5,552 nucleotides of DNA from an uncultured Clostridia bacterium (GTDB lineage: Bacteria; Bacillota_A; Clostridia; TANB77; CAG-508): the NCBI GenBank assembly GCA_947628465.1, contig CANQZZ010000094.1, forward strand, positions 1-5,552, read 5' to 3'. A program made the position numbers and the translations under genes. This document shows, piece by piece, positions 1 to 5,436 of this stretch; the stretch's first letter is position 1; each line of letters opens with the position of its first letter. The notes beneath the pieces were generated by a model that saw only the letters and a program-made list of their open reading frames with translations, was not told the DNA's origin and ran no database searches.

Positions 1-26
1 TAAAAATATTAAATTTTAAATAAGAC

Positions 27-58
27 TTGTTTCAAAAATAAAAATAGTATAATATAAT
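27..58 (+). promoter_or_regulatory. Probable sigma-A promoter of glmS
   Basis: Two overlapping perfect TATAAT hexamers lie at 48-53 and 53-58. Possible -35 elements are TTGTTT (27-32, 15 bases before the first hexamer) and TTTCAA (30-35, 17 bases before the second). Transcription would begin near 60-66, giving a leader of only about 25-30 nt before the glmS ATG. The -10 elements are strong but the -35 elements are poor, and the DNA is so AT-rich that chance matches are common. Confidence 0.55.
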
Positions 59-91
59 ACAAGTATATGGTTAATATATAGGAGGTACACA

Positions 92-1930
92 ATGTGTGGA
101 ATAGTAGGGTATATAGGAAATAAAAAAGCAAGTCCAATCTTGATTAATGGACTTTTAAGATTAGAATATAGAGGATACGATTCAGCAGGGATTGCAACGA
201 TGGAAAAAGATAAAATCGAAGTAATGAAAAATAAAGGAAGAGTAAATAATTTATATAATTTAGATGGAATTAATGATTTAGTAGGTACAATAGGAATTGC
301 GCATACAAGATGGGCAACACATGGAAAACCATCAAAAGAAAATTCTCATCCTCATATGGATAATGATAATACCTTTTCAGTAGTACATAATGGAATAATA
401 GAAAATTATCAAGAATTAAAAAATATGTTAATAAAAAATGGATATAAATTTAAATCTGAAACAGATACAGAAGTTATACCTAATTTAATACATTATTATT
501 TTACTAAAGATAATATAAATGATGATAAAAAAGTATTAAGAGCGGTTCGAAATGCTTGCAGAGATTTAAAAGGAAGTTATGCAATAGAAATATTATCTAC
601 ATATAACAAAGACAAAATGATTGTTGCAAGAAAAGACAGTCCATTAGTAATAGGAAAAGGAACAGGAGAAAATTACATATCATCTGATATACCAGCTATT
701 CTATCATATACAAAAGACTTCTATTTGTTAGATGATAATGAAATAGTAGAGTTATCAAAAAATGAAGTAAAATTTTATGATAAAGATTTAAATGAAATAA
801 AAAAACAAGTAAAAAGTATAGAATGGGGAGCTGCTTCTGCCGAAAAAGATGGATATGAAGATTTTATGCTAAAAGAAATATATGAGCAACCAAGAGCTAT
901 TAGAGAAACAATAGGAGCAAAACTAGATAATGGTACTATTGAAATAGAAGATTTAGATATTTCAAAACAATATTTACAGTCTTTAAATAAAATATATATA
1001 GTAGCTTGTGGCACAGCTAAAAATGCAGGATTAGTTGTAAAATCATTATTTGAAAGATTATGCAAAATACCTACAGAAGTAGATATTGCATCAGAATTTA
1101 GATATAGAGATCCACTAATTGATGAAAAAACTTTATGCATATATATAAGTCAATCAGGTGAAACTGCAGATACAATAGCAGCACTTAAACTTGCAAAATC
1201 AAAAGGAGCAAAAACAATTGCAATATCAAACGTAATTGGAAGTTCTATAACAAGAGAAGCAGATTATTCAATATATACTCATGCAGGACCAGAAATTGCA
1301 GTGGCATCAACAAAAGCATATACATCACAAGTTGTTTTGCTTAATATTTTAGGGATGTATTTTGCAGAAAAACTTGAAATAATTGATAAAGAAACTATAA
1401 ATAGTTTAAAAGCAGATATATTAAAATTACCATCACAAGTAGAAAATGTATTAAAAGATGTTAATGAAATTAAAGAATTTGCAAAAAAAGTTTACAAAGA
1501 AAAAGATATGTTCTTTTTAGGAAGAGGAACAGATTACGCAGTAAGTTTAGAAGGATCATTAAAATTAAAAGAAATTTCATATATACACTCTGAAAGTTAT
1601 GCATCAGGAGAATTAAAGCATGGACCAATAGCATTAATAGAAAATAATGTAACAGTAATTGCAATAATGACAAATTCTGATTTAGTGGAAAAATCAATTA
1701 GTAATATTCAAGAAGTAATAACAAGAGGAGCCAAAGTTCTTGCAATAACAAGCGAAGATATAAAAAGTGATGGAATAAGTAAAATTATAAAAATACCAAA
1801 AACAAATAATTATTTATCACCAATATTATCAGTAATTCCAATGCAACTTTTTGCATATTATATTTCAAAAGAAAAAGGCTTAGATGTAGATAAGCCAAGA
1901 AACTTAGCTAAATCTGTAACTGTTGAATAA
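92..1930 (+). CDS. glmS: Glutamine--fructose-6-phosphate aminotransferase (isomerizing), GlmS
   Basis: This cytoplasmic enzyme converts fructose-6-phosphate and glutamine to glucosamine-6-phosphate and glutamate, the entry step to UDP-GlcNAc for peptidoglycan and other cell-wall sugars. The 612-residue length matches the family (about 600-610). The N-terminal class II glutamine amidotransferase domain starts MCGIVGYIG, with Cys2 as the nucleophile exposed after Met removal. It continues with YRGYDSAGIA (26-35), HTRWATHG (71-78), HNGIIENY (99-106) and SETDTEV (122-128). The linker has YEDFMLKEIYEQP (255-267). Two SIS sugar-isomerase domains follow: CGTAKNAG (306-313), SQSGETADT (353-361) and STKAYTSQ (406-413), then FLGRG (475-479) and ELKHGPIALI (507-516). 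The C-terminal tail DVDKPRNLAKSVTVE (598-612) is the usual ending. The start is set by AGGAGGT at 80-86, five bases before the ATG. No frameshift or missing catalytic residue is seen. The identification is essentially certain. Confidence 0.98.
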   Translation: MCGIVGYIGNKKASPILINGLLRLEYRGYDSAGIATMEKDKIEVMKNKGRVNNLYNLDGINDLVGTIGIAHTRWATHGKPSKENSHPHMDNDNTFSVVHNGIIENYQELKNMLIKNGYKFKSETDTEVIPNLIHYYFTKDNINDDKKVLRAVRNACRDLKGSYAIEILSTYNKDKMIVARKDSPLVIGKGTGENYISSDIPAILSYTKDFYLLDDNEIVELSKNEVKFYDKDLNEIKKQVKSIEWGAASAEKDGYEDFMLKEIYEQPRAIRETIGAKLDNGTIEIEDLDISKQYLQSLNKIYIVACGTAKNAGLVVKSLFERLCKIPTEVDIASEFRYRDPLIDEKTLCIYISQSGETADTIAALKLAKSKGAKTIAISNVIGSSITREADYSIYTHAGPEIAVASTKAYTSQVVLLNILGMYFAEKLEIIDKETINSLKADILKLPSQVENVLKDVNEIKEFAKKVYKEKDMFFLGRGTDYAVSLEGSLKLKEISYIHSESYASGELKHGPIALIENNVTVIAIMTNSDLVEKSISNIQEVITRGAKVLAITSEDIKSDGISKIIKIPKTNNYLSPILSVIPMQLFAYYISKEKGLDVDKPRNLAKSVTVE

Positions 1931-1951
1931 AAATAAATTACAAATAAACTA

Positions 1952-1979
1952 TTGCAAAATAAAAATATTATGATAAAAT
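1952..1979 (+). promoter_or_regulatory. Probable extended -10 promoter of ruvA-rarA
   Basis: TTGCAA (1952-1957) is followed after 16 bases by TAAAAT (1974-1979). A TG sits at 1971-1972, giving the extended -10 form TGnTAAAAT. Transcription would start near 1986, leaving a short leader to the ATG at 2014. No hairpin terminator is visible between glmS and this promoter, so read-through from glmS is also possible. Confidence 0.5.
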
Positions 1980-2013
1980 AATAACAGAAAATTTGTTTGC
2001 AAGGAGAATAAAA

Positions 2014-2613
2014 ATGATTGCATATGTAAAAGGTAAATTAGATACAAAAACAAATACATTTGTTATAATAGATGTACAAGGAATAGGTTATAGAGTTTTT
2101 ATGCCGTTAAAGGCAATTGAAAATTTAGGAGAAATCGGAGATACTGTTAAAGTATATACATATTATTATGTAAGAGAAGATAATATCAGTTTATACGGAT
2201 TTTCTTCTAGCGAAGAATTAAGAATGTTTGAACTTTTAATATCTGTAAGTGGAGTAGGAGCAAAGTCTGCAATAGCAATGCTATCAGAAATTAATCCATC
2301 GAGTTTTGCTTTAGCAGTTATATCAGATGATGTATCAAAACTTGTAAAGATACCAGGCGTTGGCAAAAAAACAGCAGCAAGAATCATTTTAGAATTAAAA
2401 GATAAACTAAAAACAGAAAATGCAATAGATAAAACAGAAGAAATAGATGCAACAATAGAAAGTGAAACAAACGCATCAGAAGCAATTGCAGCACTCCAAG
2501 TTTTAGGATACAACAAAAGAGAAGTTGAAAAAGTATTAGAAAAAATTGATATAAAAAATTTAGAATTAGAAGAAATAATAAAACAAGCATTAAAATACTT
2601 GGCAAGAAATTAA
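2014..2613 (+). CDS. ruvA: Holliday junction branch migration protein RuvA
   Basis: RuvA forms the tetramer that binds four-way DNA junctions and recruits the RuvB motor for branch migration during recombination and fork repair. The protein has 199 residues (family about 190-205). The N-terminal OB-fold starts MIAYVKG and includes DVQGIGYRV (20-28). The acidic-pin pair Glu55-Asp56 falls in REDNISLYGF (54-63), at the same positions as in E. coli RuvA. Two helix-hairpin-helix motifs follow: SVSGVGAKSA (77-86) and KIPGVGKKTAARIILELKDK (112-131). An acidic linker (about 133-154) leads to the C-terminal RuvB-binding three-helix domain (about 155-199, with EAIAALQVLGY). The ATG at 2014 is chosen because AAGGAG (2001-2006) sits seven bases upstream. 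An in-frame TTG at 1993 would add seven residues, would place that ribosome site inside the gene and would lose the usual N-terminus. rarA begins 12 bases after the stop, suggesting one transcript. RuvB is not encoded in this window. Confidence 0.96.
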   Translation: MIAYVKGKLDTKTNTFVIIDVQGIGYRVFMPLKAIENLGEIGDTVKVYTYYYVREDNISLYGFSSSEELRMFELLISVSGVGAKSAIAMLSEINPSSFALAVISDDVSKLVKIPGVGKKTAARIILELKDKLKTENAIDKTEEIDATIESETNASEAIAALQVLGYNKREVEKVLEKIDIKNLELEEIIKQALKYLARN

Positions 2614-2625
2614 AAGGAGAAATGT

Positions 2626-3868
2626 ATGGATTTAAATATACCACTAGCCCATAGAGTAAGACCAAAAACATTAGAGGAATTTGTAGGGCAAGAAGAAATA
2701 TTAGGTAAAGATAAAGTATTATATAGAACAATAAAAGCAGACAGATTATCTAGTATAATTTTATGGGGACCAACAGGTTCTCGGAAAAACTTCTCTTGCA
2801 AAAGTTATAAGCAATACTACAAAATATAAATTTATTAAATTAAATGCAGTAACAAGTGGTGTATCAGATATAAAAAAGGCAATTGAAGAAGCTGAAAATC
2901 CACTTTTAAATCCTAGTGGAAAATGTATATTATTTATAGATGAGATTCATAGATTTAATAAGTTACAACAAGATGCCCTTCTTCCTTTTGTAGAAAATGG
3001 TACCGTAATACTAATTGGAGCAACTACTGAGAACCCATACTTTGAAGTAAACAAAGCTTTAATTTCAAGGTCGATGATTTTTAAATTAAATCCATTAACA
3101 ATAGAAAATGTATATACAATTTTAAAAAATGCGATGAAAAATCCTGAAGGATTAGCTAGTTATAATATAAAAATAGAAGATGATACTCTAAAAAAGATAG
3201 CTGAAATTTCGAATGGTGATGTAAGAACTGCATTAAATAGTTTAGAGGTAGCGGTACTTACAACCCCAGTAGATAAAAATGGAGTTATAAATATAACAGA
3301 CGAAATTGCTGCAAATAGCACAGGCAAAAAGAAAGCAGTATTTGATAAGTCTGGAGACAGTCATTATGATAATATCAGTGCATTTATAAAATCAATGAGA
3401 GGTAGTGACCCAGACGCAACAGTATTCTATTTAGCAAGAGCAATAGAGGGGGGAGAAGATCCTGTATTTTTAGCACGAAGAATTACAATTTGTGCATCAG
3501 AAGATGTTGGACTTGCAAATCCTAATGCATTGGTAGTGGCAAATAGCGCAATGCAAGCAGTACATAGTATAGGTATGCCTGAAGCTAGAATTATACTTGC
3601 AGAAGCGGCAGTTTATGTTGCAAATTCAAAAAAATCCAATGCCTCATACTTAGCATTAGAAAGAGCATTAGAAGATGTACGCACAAAAGATACTGGCGAA
3701 ATTCCAATGCATATAAGAAATGCACCAGCAAATGGTATGAAAGATTTTGGATATGGAGTAGGATATAAATATCCTCATGATTATCCAAATCATCAAGTAG
3801 AGCAACAATATTTACCAGACAAAATGTTAGGTACTAAATATTATATAAAAGACGATACTATTGATTAA
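2626..3868 (+). pseudogene. rarA: Replication-associated recombination protein A (RarA/MgsA, AAA+), frameshifted in Walker A
   Basis: RarA is a clamp-loader-like AAA+ ATPase acting at stalled replication forks. The first frame runs from ATG 2626 (AAGGAG at 2614-2619) and begins MDLNIPLAHRVRPKTLEEF. It reads WGPTGS (47-52), then shifts and stops at 2827-2829. Dropping one base, T2781 or C2782, restores GPTGSGKTS (48-56) and an open frame to 3868, giving 413 residues. The normal family length is about 420-450. In the repaired protein, Walker B is ILFIDEIHRFNK (101-112), sensor 1 is GATTENP (131-137) and the arginine-finger region is LISRS (145-149). The C-terminal RarA part has the typical EGGEDPVFLARR, ASEDVGLANP, GMPEARI and SYLALERALEDVR stretches. 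As written, the cell would make a 67-residue fragment without a complete P-loop. A restart at ATG 3074 would lack Walker A and B and has only a badly spaced AAGG. The remainder shows no decay, so the lesion is recent or is a sequencing or assembly error. RarA rather than RuvB is clear from the ADRLSSIILWGP context and the long C-terminal domain. Confidence 0.93.
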
Positions 3869-3874
3869 AAATTA

Positions 3875-3936
3875 AGCAAAAGGGGTAGACTACATTTGGT
3901 TAAAATTAAACAAAAGTAGGCAGCCCCCTATTTGTT
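3875..3936. repeat. Imperfect inverted repeat / hairpin of unknown role, 3' of rarA
   Basis: Nested complementary arms are visible: CAAA 3877-3880 with TTTG 3931-3934 (A3930 bulged), AGGGG 3881-3885 with CCCCT 3925-3929, CTAC 3890-3893 with GTAG 3916-3919, and TTTG 3895-3898 with CAAA 3911-3914. The loop is AT-rich and the internal mismatches lie around 3886-3889 and 3920-3924. The arms are much richer in G and C than the surrounding DNA. There is no T-run after it, so it is not a standard terminator. It could be a structured 3' UTR, a small RNA, or a remnant of a short inverted-repeat element. No known family is recognised. Confidence 0.5.
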
Positions 3937-3952
3937 GAAAAGATAATAAAAA

Positions 3953-3992
3953 GCTCATAATAATTTTTAAAATTATTTATGAGCAATTTTTT
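3953..3992. terminator. Bidirectional rho-independent terminator between rarA and the XRE gene
   Basis: GCTCATAATAATTTT (3953-3967) pairs with AAAATTATTTATGAGC (3969-3984), with one bulged base, and is followed by six T (3987-3992). On the minus strand the same stem is followed by a run of five T (complement of A 3948-3952). It lies between convergent genes: rarA ends at 3868 on +, and the regulator ends at 4002 on -. It therefore probably stops both transcripts. Confidence 0.85.
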
Positions 3993-4001
3993 ATTTGCAT
4001 A

Positions 4002-4217
4002 TTAATTTTTTTTATCATCAGGTATATATTCTAGTAGTTCAGAAATTTCACAATTAAATGCCTTGCAAATATTATTAAGATGATTTACATCAATTCTTTT
4101 TACTTCTTCATAATACATTTTAGAAACTGTAGCCGGCCTTATATTGGTCATTTCAGCTAGTGCTTTTTGTGTCATTTTATTTTTTCCTAATAAATCAGAT
4201 AATTTTATTTTAATCAC
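4002..4217 (-). CDS. Small XRE/Cro-CI family helix-turn-helix regulator
   Basis: This is a 71-residue protein made almost entirely of one Cro/CI-type DNA-binding domain, resembling the HTH_26 type. The predicted fold has a first helix (IKLSDLLGKNK, 4-14), HTH helices TQKALAEM (16-23) and RPATVSKMYY (27-36), and later helices around VNHLNNICKAFN (44-55) and ISELLEYI (58-65). The short charged tail ends DDKKN. There is no sensor, protease or oligomerisation domain. The start is GTG (4217-4215). An in-frame TGA lies five codons upstream, so no longer form exists, and the next ATG (Met15) would remove the first helix. The ribosome site is poor (a distant GTGAG at most), which suggests low expression. 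It diverges from the 4381 gene across a 163-bp region with palindromes on its own promoter. Autoregulation, and possibly control of the divergent operon, is therefore plausible. The target and signal are unknown. Confidence 0.9.
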   Translation of the reverse strand: MIKIKLSDLLGKNKMTQKALAEMTNIRPATVSKMYYEEVKRIDVNHLNNICKAFNCEISELLEYIPDDKKN

Positions 4218-4241
4218 TTCTACATCATCTCACTTTTTCTA

Positions 4242-4261
4242 ATACTTGATACTTGTAGTAT
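4242..4261. promoter_or_regulatory. Tandem 7-bp repeat with overlapping palindrome in the XRE gene leader
   Basis: ATACTTG occurs twice in exact tandem (4242-4248 and 4249-4255). The second copy also forms the left arm of the 13-bp palindrome ATACT-TGT-AGTAT (4249-4261). This falls at about +1 to +20 of the transcript predicted from the minus-strand promoter, a typical position for a repressor operator. The sequence features are certain; the role as an operator is inferred. Confidence 0.45.
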
Positions 4262-4265
4262 TTTA

Positions 4266-4286
4266 TCATTTTATGTATTAAAATGA
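4266..4286. promoter_or_regulatory. 21-bp palindrome over the XRE promoter, candidate operator
   Basis: TCATTTTA (4266-4273) and TAAAATGA (4279-4286) are perfect 8-bp inverted arms around a 5-base centre. The left arm contains the predicted minus-strand -10 hexamer (TAAAAT, 4273-4268) and the rest covers the spacer. A dimeric HTH protein bound here would block that promoter. There is no T-run beside it, so it is not a terminator. Confidence 0.55.
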
Positions 4287-4295
4287 CACGGACAA
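4268..4295 (-). promoter_or_regulatory. Probable promoter of the XRE regulator gene
   Basis: Read on the minus strand, TTGTCC (4295-4290) is followed after 16 bases by TAAAAT (4273-4268), a five-of-six match to the -10 consensus. Transcription would start near 4261, about 44 bases before the GTG codon. It is embedded in the palindrome at 4266-4286. Confidence 0.45.
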
Positions 4296-4326
4296 AAATC
4301 AATATAACGATAAAAGTAATAAAAAG

Positions 4327-4355
4327 TTGTGTAGAAGTAATTTATTTGATATAAT
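4327..4355 (+). promoter_or_regulatory. Probable sigma-A promoter of the small-protein/TauE operon
   Basis: TTGTGT (4327-4332) is followed by exactly 17 bases and a perfect TATAAT (4350-4355). The predicted start near 4362 leaves about 19 bases to the ATG at 4381, just enough to hold its AGGAG. It is divergent from the regulator's promoter, with the -35 boxes about 31 bases apart. Confidence 0.65.
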
Positions 4356-4380
4356 AATACAAAAATAGGAGTATAAAAAA

Positions 4381-4632
4381 ATGAAATTTAGGAAAAATAA
4401 AAATATGGAAAATGTAGAAAATAATAATTGGAAGGCAAATGGCCAAAAATATTTAAAGGAATTGCAAGCTTTTTTAGACAAGGCAGATAATATAGAAAAT
4501 GAAGAACTAAAAAAAGATATAATATTTCAGATGCTGAAATGTGATAAAGAATTAACGTTGCTTGCTGAAAAAATGTTTGAAAAATATAAAAAAGGCAGAG
4601 AAAAAAGTTTAAAAGAAATTGAAGATGATTAA
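4381..4632 (+). CDS. Small charged helical protein of unknown function
   Basis: I do not recognise this 83-residue protein. It starts at an ATG nine bases after AGGAG (4367-4371) and directly behind a well-formed promoter. The N-terminus is basic and asparagine-rich (MKFRKNKNMENVENNN). From about residue 18 to the end it reads as continuous amphipathic helix rich in Lys, Glu and Leu (for example YLKELQAFLDKAD and DKELTLLAEKMFEKYKKG), ending acidic in KEIEDD. There is one cysteine (Cys55), no signal peptide and no membrane segment, so it is probably cytoplasmic and may form helical bundles or coiled coils. Its stop overlaps the first TauE-like gene by eight bases, which implies co-transcription and translational coupling. 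A role tied to that transporter is an inference from position only. Confidence 0.82.
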   Translation: MKFRKNKNMENVENNNWKANGQKYLKELQAFLDKADNIENEELKKDIIFQMLKCDKELTLLAEKMFEKYKKGREKSLKEIEDD

Positions 4633-4969
4633 AAAAGTATTATTAGGAATACTTGCAGGTTTCATAAGTGGATTATTCGCAGCGGGAGGTGGAATGATTG
4701 TAGTACCTGCCTTTGTGCATATATTCAAACTAGAAGAAGCAGAGGCAAGAGCAACATCTGTGTTTGCAATTCTTCCTATGGTAATAACTAGTGGTATATT
4801 TTATTACAATAATAACTATGTAGATTGGAACATTGGAATAAAATGCGCGATAGGTGGAATTATAGGAGGATTTATAGGAGCAAAACTTTTAAAAAAATTA
4901 TCAGATAAAGTTCTAAAAATAATCTTCATAATTTTTTTAATATATGTATCAGTAAAAATGATTATTTAA
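4625..4969 (+). CDS. Half-length TauE/SafE-family (DUF81) membrane protein, first of a pair
   Basis: This is a 114-residue integral membrane protein resembling one half of a TauE/SafE permease, a family known for export or uptake of sulfite, sulfonates and other small organic anions and normally about 250 aa with an internal repeat. Hydrophobic segments lie at about 5-32, 43-60, 69-88 and 96-114. The family signature GILAGFISGLFAAGGGMIVVP (8-28) includes the Gly-Gly-Gly turn, followed by ATSVFAILP (43-51), VDWNIGIK (66-73) and GGFIGAKLLKKL (81-92). The start is taken as ATG 4625, inside the stop region of the preceding gene (ATGATTAA). A TTG two codons earlier is possible. The ribosome site is weak, so translation probably depends on coupling. 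The next gene, 16 bases on, supplies the second half. Neither the substrate nor the direction of transport can be read from the sequence. Confidence 0.88.
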   Translation: MIKKVLLGILAGFISGLFAAGGGMIVVPAFVHIFKLEEAEARATSVFAILPMVITSGIFYYNNNYVDWNIGIKCAIGGIIGGFIGAKLLKKLSDKVLKIIFIIFLIYVSVKMII

Positions 4970-4985
4970 AGAAAAGAGAAATATT

Positions 4986-5378
4986 ATGTTAGAGATTTTA
5001 ACAGGAATAGTATCAGGAGCATTTAGTGGAACAGGTATGGGAGGAGGAACAATTCTAATTCTCATACTTTCTGTTTTTATGGGAATAGAACAACATGTAG
5101 CACAAGCTACTAATTTAGTATTTTTTATTCCAACTTCTATTACAGCTATTATAACTACAATAAAAGAAAAATTAATCAATTGGAAGATAGGAATTCCTGT
5201 TGCAATATTTGGAGTTATAGGAGCGATATTTGGGGCAAAAATATCAGTAAATATGAATGTAGATAAATTAAAGAAATATTTTGGAGTTTTTTTAATGTTA
5301 ATTACAATATACGAAATTTATTCGTTAATAAAACAGTATAAAATTGATAAGAAAACACATAATAAAAGAAAAAGATAA
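4986..5378 (+). CDS. Half-length TauE/SafE-family (DUF81) membrane protein, second of a pair
   Basis: This is a 130-residue membrane protein with the same architecture as its upstream neighbour. It has the N-terminal signature GIVSGAFSGTGMGGGTILI (7-25) with a Gly-Gly-Gly turn, then ATNLVFFIP (41-49), INWKIGIP (64-71), GAIFGAKIS (79-87) and a last membrane segment at about 97-115. It adds a very basic cytoplasm-type tail (KQYKIDKKTHNKRKR, 116-130). The GTGMGGG form resembles the second-half motif of full-length family members, while the upstream protein carries a first-half-like form, so the two probably assemble as a heteromeric transporter. The ATG follows a modest AAGAGA (4974-4979). The frame differs from that of the first half and the first half ends in its own TAA, so this is not a simple nonsense mutation of a single gene. 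No clear terminator follows. Confidence 0.88.
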   Translation: MLEILTGIVSGAFSGTGMGGGTILILILSVFMGIEQHVAQATNLVFFIPTSITAIITTIKEKLINWKIGIPVAIFGVIGAIFGAKISVNMNVDKLKKYFGVFLMLITIYEIYSLIKQYKIDKKTHNKRKR

Positions 5379-5436
5379 ATTTTACTTTGTGTAAGAAGAA
5401 TTTAGCAATTTAATAATATGAAAGGAGAGAGGTTTT

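Noticed and set aside
775..1140. Minus-strand open frame of 121 codons inside glmS
   Set aside because: It lies wholly within a certain glmS coding region, has no ribosome site, and its composition is that of an antisense shadow.
1952..2002. Inverted repeat TTGCAAA (1952-1958) and TTTGCAA (1996-2002) around the ruvA promoter
   Set aside because: Seven bases with a 37-base gap in AT-rich DNA is easily chance, and no T-run or conserved loop supports a terminator or switch.
2384..2731. Minus-strand open frame of 115 codons across the ruvA-rarA junction, looking like a membrane protein
   Set aside because: The leucine/phenylalanine-rich product is what antisense of Lys/Glu-rich AT-biased genes gives, and both sense genes are clear.
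3074..3868. A separate intact gene starting at ATG 3074
   Set aside because: It is the C-terminal part of rarA in the frame restored by removing one base. It lacks the ATPase core and a properly spaced ribosome site.
4949..5179. Minus-strand open frame of 76 codons across the two TauE-like genes
   Set aside because: It is antisense to well-supported membrane proteins, with no ribosome site and no recognisable family.
5379..5436. Promoter for the last small gene (TTGTGT 5387-5392 with TAATAA-like -10)
   Set aside because: The spacing and -10 match are poor, and the best hexamer (TAATAT 5414-5419) would start transcription inside the ribosome site.
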